Assembly (NCBI GenBank): GCA_003554535.1
Contig: PWGT01000125.1
Span: 1 to 7,084 of the forward strand
Direction of reading: 5' to 3'
DNA length: 7,084 nucleotides
Source of the DNA: Syntrophomonadaceae bacterium
GTDB taxonomy: Bacteria; Bacillota_D; Dethiobacteria; DTU022; PWGO01
The position numbers were made by a program, and so were the translations under genes. Shown here in pieces: positions 1-6,050 of this stretch; position 1 is the stretch's first letter; each line of letters begins with the position of its first letter. The notes below the pieces were generated by a model. The model searched no databases and was not told where the DNA came from. It saw only the letters and a list, made by a program, of their open reading frames with translations.

Positions 1-1
1 A

Positions 2-505
2 CTGCTGGTTAAGGCAACCCTGGCAGAACAGGCCGGCCATACCAGGGCGGCTGAAAATTCCCTGGTGGAAGCCCTTCAATCCGGCCGGGAATCAGGATAT
101 TACCAGACTTATATCGATGAGGGAAAATCCCTGGCCCCTGTTTTTTCACGGCTCCTGGGCGATAACCATTCTAAAACAAAGCAGTTTTTACCCCAGAGTT
201 TAACCGGCTTTGCCCGGGAAATATACCGGGAAATTGCCCCGGACACAGGGGAACAACAAGCCTCTGCCCAAAAAACCCGTGTATCTGATCACGCCTATGA
301 ACGTTTAATCTTAGAGGAGCTGAGCCCCAGGGAGCTGCAAATTTTGCAAATGATTGCCGAAGGGTGCTCCAACCAGGAAATAGCGCAGAAATTTTTTCTT
401 TCAACGGGCACTATCAAGTGGCACACCAGTAATATATACGGAAAACTGGGAGTAAGACGCCGGACAGAAGCTGTGGCCCTGGCCCGGAAACTGGGAATTA
501 TATAA
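2..505 (+). CDS. MalT-like LuxR-family transcriptional regulator, C-terminal part (5' end outside window)
   Basis: This is a DNA-binding transcriptional activator of the large ATP-dependent LuxR (MalT/LAL-like) type, of which only the last 167 residues are visible. The frame is open to the left edge. The GTG at 65 lies inside the protein, because the upstream residues continue the family pattern (LLVKATLAEQAGHTRAAENS, an alpha-helical TPR-like repeat). Next comes YYQTYIDEGKSLAPVFSRLL, which matches the conserved end of the MalT-type sensor domain. A linker is followed by a complete LuxR helix-turn-helix, about visible residues 107-165, with LSPRELQILQMIAEG, SNQEIAQKFFLSTGTIKWH and NIYGKLGVRRRTEA. 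It ends with TAA at 503-505. Full-length relatives are usually 800-900 residues with an N-terminal NTPase domain, so most of the gene is missing here. Arginines are mostly CGN codons, unlike the next two genes. It reads toward the glycyl radical operon and could regulate it, but that is inferred only from position. The inducer is unknown. Confidence 0.87.
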   Translation: MLVKATLAEQAGHTRAAENSLVEALQSGRESGYYQTYIDEGKSLAPVFSRLLGDNHSKTKQFLPQSLTGFAREIYREIAPDTGEQQASAQKTRVSDHAYERLILEELSPRELQILQMIAEGCSNQEIAQKFFLSTGTIKWHTSNIYGKLGVRRRTEAVALARKLGII

Positions 506-709
506 AATACAAAAATCATAACTATACCGACTTTCCGGTAAAAAACTCCCGTCAGTACGATAGCTGCCAACCCTATTTCAGAAAAACAAGTGAAAAATAC
601 TCCGAACATTTCACCCAGAAGCACCCTTTCTACCTCCAACACTTCAATGATTGCCTGGGGACCTTAGCATTATACCCACAATTTAGAAAGTAGAAATTCC
701 TCTTCATAT

Positions 710-739
710 TTGATTGCATTGTAGCATTTGGTATATACT
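710..739 (+). promoter_or_regulatory. Candidate sigma-A promoter of the glycyl radical operon
   Basis: TTGATT (710-715) and TATACT (734-739) are separated by 18 bases, matching the vegetative consensus at 4/6 and 5/6 positions. The expected transcription start is near 746, about 28 bases before the ATG of the glycyl radical enzyme. The rest of 506-773 shows no terminator hairpin with a T-run after the regulator gene and no convincing small gene. This is a consensus match by eye only. Confidence 0.4.
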
Positions 740-752
740 AAAATTAATATAC
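731..752. promoter_or_regulatory. Dyad overlapping the -10 box and start region (possible operator)
   Basis: GTATAT (731-736) and ATATAC (747-752) form a perfect 6-bp inverted repeat with a 10-base spacer. It lies over the candidate -10 box and the expected transcription start of the glycyl radical operon. That is a typical place for a repressor site. However, the repeat is A+T-rich in an A+T-rich stretch, so chance is a real alternative. Confidence 0.25.
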
Positions 753-773
753 AGACCGAAGGTGGTTTTCTAA

Positions 774-3143
774 ATGGCTAAGTCAAGAAACGAAGAAGCC
801 AGGGTTAACTATATTAATTCCAAACCAGCGATTTCCTGCGAAAGAGCAAGAATATGGACTCAATCCCATAAGTCCACAGAAGGCCAGTCTATACCAATTA
901 GAAGGGCAAAAGCTTTTAAGGACACATGTTTAGAACTAGAAGTAAATATTTTTAACGATGAGATTATTGTCGGAGCATTAGGAGAATATCGCAAATGTGG
1001 AATAATAACACCTGAATTTTCGTGGTCATGGGTCGACAGAGAAATGGATAATTTCAACACACGTAAACAGGACCCATACGAGATGACAAATCAACAGAGG
1101 GATTTTCTTAGAAAAGTGATTTTCCCATACTGGAAGGGAAAATCTTTGGAAGAGGCTTTTCTTTTAAGGCTTCCGGAAGAATCTGCGAATGTAGCTGTGG
1201 ATACTGGAATAATAGATAATGATTCAAAGTGGAGACAGGCAGTGGGAGAAATTACGCCTGATTATGAGGATTTACTTTTTAAAAAGGGATTTAAAGGGAT
1301 AATAGAAGAAGCCAAAAATAAGCTAAATAATCTAAGCAATTGCTCAGTTGACGACCTTGAAAAAAAAGATTTCTACAATTCTATAATTCTGACATCAGAG
1401 GGCATAATAGCACTGGCAAATAGGTACGCTGACAAGGCCAGATATATGGCCATGGATATAAAAGACAATGGCAGAAAGGCAGAACTACTTGAAATAAGTA
1501 GGATATGTTCAAAGATTCCTGCCTTCCCACCTGAAACATTTCATGAAGCAATCCAGTTTATATGGTTTACCCAGCTCGGAGGCATAATTTCCGAAAATCC
1601 ACTGGCACTGAATATAGGAAGATTTGATCAATTTATGTATCCATACTACAAGGCAGATATAAACAGGGGTACTTCAGATGATCAAAAAATACAGGAGCTG
1701 ATTGAAGCCCTCTGGATTAAATTGTCCGAATGGGTTTGGACTATCTCAGCAAATACTGCGGAATTTTTTGCTGGTTATAATCAGTTCCAGAATCTTACCG
1801 TTGGAGGAAAAACCAGAGATGGAAAGGATGCAAGTAATGAGTTGTCGTACATGTGTCTTATGGCAACAGAAAATATCAAAACTCACCAACCTGGACTAAG
1901 TGTAAGAATCCACCAGGACTGCCCTGATGAATTTATGGAAGCTGTAACTCATCTGGTTAGCAAGGGAACAGGATTTCCAGCAATCCACAGCGACAACGTT
2001 GGCTATCAGATGCTTCTAAATGCAGGATATGAACCTGAAGATGCAAGAGACTGGAGTAATTGCGGATGTGTGGTTCCTCACTTCAGAAAAACAGGGGAAT
2101 GGACATCCGCGGTAAATATAAATTTCACTGCTGCCCTTGAGTTTGCGCTATACAAAGGAATCAGTAGAATCCATAATAAAAGAATGGGAGTCACTGAAAA
2201 CTCACCTGCTGATTATAAGACCTATGAGGAAGTTGAAGAAGCTTTCTATAAGGAATTTGACAACCTTATTAAGCATTCTGTAATTGCAACCATAACAGCC
2301 CAAAGGATTCATAAGGAAATGGTACCCAGACCATTTCTAAGCTCTTGCATAGAGAATTGCGTGCATCATGGAATAGATCTAGTAAACAGCGGGGCGAAAT
2401 ATAATATAGGGCCTGTCTTGACAGGTATAGGTCTGGCAGTAACTTCAAACTCACTGACTGTAATTAAGAAGCTGGTATTCGATGACAAGGTTACAACATT
2501 GGAAAACCTAGTAAAAGCACTGGACGCAGATTGGGAGGGATATGAAGAATTAAGAGATATGGCCCTTAATGTTCCTAAGTACGGAAATGATATTGATTAC
2601 GTAGATGATATAGCAATACGAATGGCAAATCACTTTCACAAAGTCGGCCATAGTTATAAAGACATAAACGGGAATTCATTTAATACAGCTTTTATGGGAA
2701 TTTCAAACTACCTTCCAACAGGAAAAGTAATAGGAGCCACACCTTGCGGAAGAAAGTCGATGGAGCCTCTTTCGGAAGGGGTTTCACCATTTACCGGCAC
2801 CGACAAAAGCACTCCTTTGGCAGCAATGAGGTCGGCTGCAAAGTTAAATCATGATATCCACTCAGGAGGAACCCTTCTAAATTTAAGGCTTAACCAGTCC
2901 CTTGTGAGTACAAAGAGGGGAAGGAGCAATCTGGGAGCCATTGTTCAATCATTTTTCTCCCTTGGAGGATTCCATGTACAGTTTAATACCATTTCCACAG
3001 AAATCTTGAGAAAAGCCCAGGCTGAACCGGAAAAATACAAAGACCTTCTCGTAAGGGTAGCTGGCTACAGTACTCAATTTATTAATCTATCTAAGGAAAT
3101 GCAGAATGCAATAATTGCAAGAACTGCCCATGAGGGATTTTAA
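774..3143 (+). CDS. Glycyl radical enzyme, PFL2-type lyase of unknown substrate with C-V-V active-site loop
   Basis: This is a 789-residue cytoplasmic, oxygen-sensitive enzyme of the pyruvate formate-lyase/glycyl radical superfamily. The N-terminal PFL domain is recognised from ISCERARIWTQSHKSTEG and IPIRRAKAF near residues 20-47. Other family segments are NLTVGGKTRDGKDASNELSY, PGLSVRIHQDCPDEF, KLVFDD, and GATPCGRKSMEPLSEGVSP. The glycyl radical domain ends with RVAGYSTQF, Gly764 being the radical site 25 residues from the C terminus, as is usual. The catalytic thiyl residue should be Cys432 in NCGCVVPHFRKTGEW. In glycerol, propanediol, choline and hydroxyproline enzymes the residue two after this Cys is Glu; here it is Val434. 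PFL itself has two adjacent cysteines, but here the second, Cys430, is separated by a glycine. The length is close to that of glycerol- and hydroxyproline-type members. The start has AAGGTGG at 759-765, 8 bases upstream. About 34 of 37 arginines are AGA/AGG. Family assignment is secure; the reaction is unknown. No small HpdC-like subunit, transporter or microcompartment gene is seen nearby. Confidence 0.95.
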   Translation: MAKSRNEEARVNYINSKPAISCERARIWTQSHKSTEGQSIPIRRAKAFKDTCLELEVNIFNDEIIVGALGEYRKCGIITPEFSWSWVDREMDNFNTRKQDPYEMTNQQRDFLRKVIFPYWKGKSLEEAFLLRLPEESANVAVDTGIIDNDSKWRQAVGEITPDYEDLLFKKGFKGIIEEAKNKLNNLSNCSVDDLEKKDFYNSIILTSEGIIALANRYADKARYMAMDIKDNGRKAELLEISRICSKIPAFPPETFHEAIQFIWFTQLGGIISENPLALNIGRFDQFMYPYYKADINRGTSDDQKIQELIEALWIKLSEWVWTISANTAEFFAGYNQFQNLTVGGKTRDGKDASNELSYMCLMATENIKTHQPGLSVRIHQDCPDEFMEAVTHLVSKGTGFPAIHSDNVGYQMLLNAGYEPEDARDWSNCGCVVPHFRKTGEWTSAVNINFTAALEFALYKGISRIHNKRMGVTENSPADYKTYEEVEEAFYKEFDNLIKHSVIATITAQRIHKEMVPRPFLSSCIENCVHHGIDLVNSGAKYNIGPVLTGIGLAVTSNSLTVIKKLVFDDKVTTLENLVKALDADWEGYEELRDMALNVPKYGNDIDYVDDIAIRMANHFHKVGHSYKDINGNSFNTAFMGISNYLPTGKVIGATPCGRKSMEPLSEGVSPFTGTDKSTPLAAMRSAAKLNHDIHSGGTLLNLRLNQSLVSTKRGRSNLGAIVQSFFSLGGFHVQFNTISTEILRKAQAEPEKYKDLLVRVAGYSTQFINLSKEMQNAIIARTAHEGF

Positions 3144-3901
3144 TGAAGGGATATTTCATGGAACTGCAGAATCTGTCGGTTAACGACGGAGAAGGAATAA
3201 GGACTGTTGTATTTATGGGAGGATGCCCATTGAAATGTCAGTGGTGTTCCAATCCTGAATCCCAGGGAAGTCCTGCAAATACAAAAGGCAAAGATATCTT
3301 GGTAAAAGAATACAGTATAGAGGAAATAATAAAGATCATCGAAAAGCAGAGGATATTTTACCGGTATTCAAAGGGAGGGGTCACCTTTTCAGGTGGAGAA
3401 CCCACCATGCAACCGGATATTCTGGAGGAGTTGTCATCCAGGCTATACGACAAGGCAATCGATATGGTTATAGAGACCAATGGATACTTTGCATTCGAGA
3501 ATATAAAAACCATACTGGACAGAATGAGTCTTATATTTGTTGACCTTAAGTTACACAATTCAGATGATCACAAACAATTTACCGGGAAAGACAACAGGTT
3601 GATTCTTGAAACCATAGAATCTTTTGGTAAACTGGAATACCCGGTGGTCACGAGGATTCCGCTGATAGAAGGCGTAAATGATGACGAAGGCAATATAATA
3701 AGCACTGCTGAATTTATTCAAAACACATTTAAGAAACCAAAGGTCGAACTTTTACCATATCATTCACTCGGCAACGAAAAATACCGTATTCTGGGACTTG
3801 AACTTCCTTCGAGCGATTTCAAAACTCCCGGGGAAGAAAAAATTGAAAGTGTAAAAAAGCTTCTTAAGTCAAGAAATATAGATTTAGTACAGTATAAATA
3901 A
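3143..3901 (+). CDS. Radical-SAM glycyl radical enzyme activating enzyme, short form without ferredoxin-like insert
   Basis: This 252-residue protein should use reduced [4Fe-4S] and S-adenosylmethionine to abstract hydrogen from Gly764 of the preceding enzyme and install its radical. Support is the N-terminal NDGEGIRTVVFMGG, the CX3CX2C cluster motif C28-P-L-K-C32-Q-W-C35 followed by SNPESQ, and the SAM-binding segment GGVTFSGGEPTMQP (GGEP at 84-87). Further signature segments are ETNGYF, FVDLKLHNSDDHKQFTGKDN, TRIPLIEGVNDDEGN and LLPYHSLGNEKY. The start codon overlaps the lyase stop (TAATG at 3141-3145), with GAGGG about 7 bases upstream, so the two genes are translationally coupled. An in-frame ATG at 3158 is a possible alternative. 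SNPESQ is followed almost directly by the KGKDILVKEYSIEEI segment. The roughly 60-residue insert carrying two extra iron-sulfur clusters, usual in activases of non-PFL glycyl radical enzymes, is absent, giving a PFL-activase-like size. Codon use matches the lyase gene. Confidence 0.95.
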   Translation: MKGYFMELQNLSVNDGEGIRTVVFMGGCPLKCQWCSNPESQGSPANTKGKDILVKEYSIEEIIKIIEKQRIFYRYSKGGVTFSGGEPTMQPDILEELSSRLYDKAIDMVIETNGYFAFENIKTILDRMSLIFVDLKLHNSDDHKQFTGKDNRLILETIESFGKLEYPVVTRIPLIEGVNDDEGNIISTAEFIQNTFKKPKVELLPYHSLGNEKYRILGLELPSSDFKTPGEEKIESVKKLLKSRNIDLVQYK

Positions 3902-3988
3902 AAGGCTAAAGAAATAACGTGGCCTTAAAGTGCAGCAATCAAAGCTTATTTTTTAAGTACTTTTATTAATTAAATTCAATGGCGACCT

Positions 3989-4002
3989 TTTAGCATGCTA
4001 AA
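3989..4002. repeat. Perfect 14-bp palindrome, possible operator
   Basis: TTTAGCATGCTAAA reads the same on both strands. It lies 37 bases upstream of a good -35 box. With no loop, and only a short T-run after it, it fits a protein-binding site better than an intrinsic terminator. It shares the TTAG...CTAA half-sites with the dyad at 4015-4028. Confidence 0.5.
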
Positions 4003-4014
4003 TTTTAATCCTGA

Positions 4015-4028
4015 TTAGTTAATACTAA
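4015..4028. repeat. Second TTAG...CTAA dyad, possible paired operator
   Basis: TTAGTTAATACTAA is an inverted repeat (TTAGT/ACTAA, 4-base centre) with the same outer half-sites as the palindrome at 3989-4002. The two centres are 26 bp apart. This copy sits just upstream of the TTGACA at 4040. A pair of similar dyads beside a promoter suggests binding of one regulator at two sites, though the A+T content makes chance matches easier. Confidence 0.35.
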
Positions 4029-4039
4029 ATATCCATATC

Positions 4040-4068
4040 TTGACACAATATATGATGTGTGATATCTT
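4040..4068 (+). promoter_or_regulatory. Strong-looking sigma-A promoter with extended -10, no gene just downstream
   Basis: TTGACA (4040-4045) is a perfect -35 box. It is followed after exactly 17 bases by TATCTT (4063-4068), preceded by TGA as in extended -10 promoters. The spacer contains an imperfect dyad ACACA (4043-4047)/TGTGT (4056-4060) that could be an operator. Transcription would start near 4075, more than 600 bases before the opine dehydrogenase start. The product would be either a very long leader or a transcript of a lost or unrecognised gene or small RNA. Confidence 0.45.
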
Positions 4069-4311
4069 AAAAAATGTTAATAGTAAAAATGTATTTATTA
4101 AAGTAATATTTCCCAAACTTAAAAAAAAAACAGGCAAGCAGATAATAACTAACCCTTAACCGATCTCCATGTAATAAACTGGCCTTCTTTTTTAACTAAG
4201 TTTTTGATTTGTATAATTCAATTATTATTTAACTGGTTATTAGGGCGCATATCCAACATTATCCTATAATTTTGTTAATATTTTACATAATATGCAGCAG
4301 TAGAAAGGGGC

Positions 4312-4362
4312 AGGGTTCCACCATTCTGAAGACCAAAAACACACTATCATCCCTGGAACCCT
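4312..4362. repeat. 9-bp perfect inverted repeat
   Basis: AGGGTTCCA (4312-4320) is repeated in inverse orientation as TGGAACCCT (4354-4362), with 33 bases between. The arms are G+C-richer than the surroundings and could form a hairpin in RNA or be a remnant of mobile-element ends. No T-run follows, so it is not a normal terminator. Its role is unknown. Confidence 0.5.
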
Positions 4363-4530
4363 ACTCGAACAGTAAGATACAACACAGAGATGCCTTTAAC
4401 ACAGGAAAACTTATACAGATTTCTATTCTAGAAATATTCATAGTTAGAACTATCGTAGCCTAAGTTAGCATAACCATCACTAAATTTTCGGATACAATTA
4501 CACTTGTAGTTTCCTTTGGTTTGGCAATAT

Positions 4531-4553
4531 TACACCAAAATGTTAAAGGTGTA
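4531..4553. promoter_or_regulatory. Small dyad TACACC-N11-GGTGTA upstream of the opine dehydrogenase
   Basis: TACACC (4531-4536) and GGTGTA (4548-4553) form a 6-bp inverted repeat about 150 bases before the GTG start at 4703. A TAGAAT at 4564-4569 resembles a -10 box, but no good -35 box lies at the right distance. The dyad could be an operator or a weak leader hairpin; no riboswitch or T-box signature is recognised. Confidence 0.2.
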
Positions 4554-4702
4554 GCTCCGGGTTTAGAATAGAGAACCATTACCAGCGAGCACCATTTCAT
4601 CAGGTATAGCTTCCCGATCCTGGGAGCAGTCGCTCGAGGCCACGTAAATAAAAGTTGTATGACTTTTTAAAACTATCCTTAAATCACATGGAGGTGTTTG
4701 TT

Positions 4703-5794
4703 GTGTTAGAAAAGCCTATAGCAATCCTGGGCGGTGGTAACGGTGCCCATATGATGGCAGGTGATCTTACACTTGCCGGATACCGAGTGAAATTGTATGA
4801 GTACCCAGATTTTGCCGATAATATTAAAACTACTCTCGAAAAAAAAGTGATTAAAGTAGAAGGTATCGGGCGCACCGGTGTAGCAGAGCTTTATGGAGTC
4901 ACTACTGATATTAAGGTAGCGATCGAAGAAGTTGAGTTGATTAATGTTGTGGTTCCCGCATTTGGTCACAGTTTATTTTTTAATGAGTTGATTCCGCAGC
5001 TAAAAGAAGAACAGACTGTGGTCATCTGGGCGGGTAATTTCGGTTCTTTACTTTTACAAAAAATGCTTAAAGAACAACGTCCCGACCTGAAAATTACTAT
5101 TGCTGAAGTTAATTCATTGCCCTACGGTACCCGTTTAAAAGCACCGGCGGAGGTTGAACTAGCTCTGCTTGCAAATCAGGTAGTACTTGCTACTTTACCT
5201 GCTTCAAAAACAAACGATCTGGTGGAGAAGTTAAAACAACTATTCCCCATGTTGAAACCTTCTGACAGTGTGTTGTCGGCCGGGTTCAGTAATCCCAACC
5301 CCATTTGTCATCCACCTGGTTCACTGTTGAATGTTGGTCGCATTCAGTACTCAGGAGGCGATTTTTACATGTATCGTGAAGGAGTTACCGAAGCGGTCGC
5401 AAGAGTGACTAAAAAAATATACGAAGAGACGGTGGCTCTAGGAAAAGCACTTGGGGTAGAGGTCTTGCATTATGATGATCGTGAATTCAGGACACCAGGC
5501 ACTATCATGGCTCCAGCCACTTTTGAAGCCCCCTTTGATACCCTTACTATAATCGGCAATATCAAAGGACCCAAGTCTATCCATGACCGTTATATTACTG
5601 AAGATTTACCATTTAGTCTGGTCCTTATGTCTCAACTGGGCGATAAAGTAGGTGTGGAAACCCCAGTAATTGATTCCATTATTAATATCGGATCAGTGGT
5701 GTGCAACGAAAATTTCTGGGAAACCGGACGCACCTTGTCTGCTTTAGGGTTAGAAGATCTTTCAAAAGAAGAAATCATAAAGCTTGTTAGTTAA
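4703..5794 (+). CDS. Octopine/nopaline (opine) dehydrogenase family protein
   Basis: This is a predicted cytoplasmic NAD(P)-dependent oxidoreductase of 363 residues. Family members reversibly join an amino acid and an alpha-keto acid into an N-carboxyalkyl amino acid (opine). The Rossmann fold starts at once with PIAILGGGNGAHMMAGDLTL and GYRVKLYEYP (dinucleotide motif at residues 10-15). The C-terminal octopine-dehydrogenase domain carries NPNPICHPPGSLLN, with His203 as the likely catalytic base, and RYITEDLPFSLV, where Asp301 is a candidate partner. The frame is open from a TTG at 4655, with an ATG at 4688. However, GGAGGTG at 4690-4696 lies 6 bases before the GTG at 4703 and inside the longer forms. 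Those forms would add up to 16 residues before the Rossmann strand and have no ribosome site of their own, so GTG 4703 is preferred. Most arginines (9 of 11) are CGN, unlike the glycyl radical operon. Substrates are unknown; the PLP-enzyme gene 257 bases downstream on the same strand may supply or use one of them. Confidence 0.88.
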   Translation: MLEKPIAILGGGNGAHMMAGDLTLAGYRVKLYEYPDFADNIKTTLEKKVIKVEGIGRTGVAELYGVTTDIKVAIEEVELINVVVPAFGHSLFFNELIPQLKEEQTVVIWAGNFGSLLLQKMLKEQRPDLKITIAEVNSLPYGTRLKAPAEVELALLANQVVLATLPASKTNDLVEKLKQLFPMLKPSDSVLSAGFSNPNPICHPPGSLLNVGRIQYSGGDFYMYREGVTEAVARVTKKIYEETVALGKALGVEVLHYDDREFRTPGTIMAPATFEAPFDTLTIIGNIKGPKSIHDRYITEDLPFSLVLMSQLGDKVGVETPVIDSIINIGSVVCNENFWETGRTLSALGLEDLSKEEIIKLVS

Positions 5795-5981
5795 GATGGA
5801 TAAGTTAGATGAATTTAAAGTCAAAAACATTTGTGCTGGTAGTTGTTTTACAAGCTCTGAGTGAAATATATTCATAATAATGATCTGCATTATATGTTGG
5901 CAATGTAAGATAGTTAGCATGTCCCATATGATTTTATACCGGCTCAGATGAACAGTAATGAGTTTTAAGGCTATATTATTT

Positions 5982-6020
5982 ACTTTCCCAAATGTGCTTA
6001 TTCTGGGTGTTTGGGAAAGT
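5982..6020 (+). promoter_or_regulatory. 11-bp inverted repeat in the leader of the PLP-enzyme gene
   Basis: ACTTTCCCAAA (5982-5992) and TTTGGGAAAGT (6010-6020) are perfectly complementary, with a 17-base loop. A further ATTT/AAAT pairing is possible past a 3-base bulge. The repeat sits between a -10-like TATATT (5972-5977) with a weak -35 match (TGAACA, 5949-5954) and the ribosome binding site at 6036-6042. It could be an operator at the transcription start or a hairpin in the 5' leader. No T-run follows the second arm, so it is not a simple terminator of the preceding gene. Confidence 0.5.
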
Positions 6021-6035
6021 GGTAAATTAACCTTG

Positions 6036-6042
6036 AAGGAGG
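6036..6042 (+). promoter_or_regulatory. Consensus ribosome binding site of the PLP-enzyme gene
   Basis: AAGGAGG is a perfect Shine-Dalgarno sequence placed 8 bases before ATG 6051. It fixes the start of the downstream gene and predicts strong translation. Confidence 0.85.
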
Positions 6043-6050
6043 CATTTGAG

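Larger units (their letters stand above)
3902..4702. other. Gene-free A+T-rich region with palindromes, a promoter-like site and coding-like scraps
   Basis: About 800 bases separate the activase from the opine dehydrogenase start. No open frame here has both a ribosome binding site and a recognisable protein. After the activase stop, AAGGC/GCCTT (3903-3928) could pair, but a T-run does not follow, so it is not a convincing terminator. The first 400 bases are very A+T-rich and include a run of ten A's near 4122-4131. Specific elements (palindromes at 3989-4028, promoter at 4040-4068, inverted repeat at 4312-4362, dyad at 4531-4553) are listed separately. The part after about 4300 is less A+T-rich and holds short coding-like stretches on both strands broken by stops. 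This fits decayed genes or a degraded mobile element, but no family was recognised. Confidence 0.6.

Noticed and set aside
526..541. TACCG/CGGTA hairpin just after the regulator gene, as a possible terminator.
   Set aside because: It has only 5 bp of stem, and A's follow on the + strand rather than T's. In the minus direction it would need a convergent gene, which is absent.
506..663. Minus-strand open frame with a hydrophobic stretch (VFFTCFSEIGLAAIVLTGVF and VGIVMIFVFYII) that looks membrane-like.
   Set aside because: It runs on antisense through the regulator's helix-turn-helix, starts at a GTG without a convincing ribosome site, and matches no family I recognise. The hydrophobicity is easily produced by A+T-rich intergenic DNA read on this strand.
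774..3143. Calling the lyase pyruvate formate-lyase, choline TMA-lyase, glycerol dehydratase or hydroxyproline dehydratase.
   Set aside because: The loop lacks both the Cys-Cys of PFL and the C-x-E of the others, and the neighbourhood has no microcompartment, proline-reductase or formate genes.
3903..3928. AAGGC/GCCTT inverted repeat after the activase stop, as a terminator.
   Set aside because: The stem is short with a 16-base loop and the following bases are A's, not a T-run.
4272..4463. 63-codon + strand frame in the gene-free region.
   Set aside because: It has a TTG start without a ribosome site, low-complexity composition, and a different frame from the more protein-like fragment at 4330-4428. 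No recognisable domain.
4562..4667. Minus-strand short frame reading VASSDCSQDREAIPDEMVLAG near the opine dehydrogenase start.
   Set aside because: It is only about 35 codons, lacks a good start site and ends at a stop. It could be a remnant of a gene, but I could not tie it to any family.
4500..4702. A T-box or other riboswitch before the opine dehydrogenase.
   Set aside because: No T-box antiterminator sequence (GGGTGGNACC-like) or recognisable aptamer motif, and no terminator hairpin with a T-run before the start codon.
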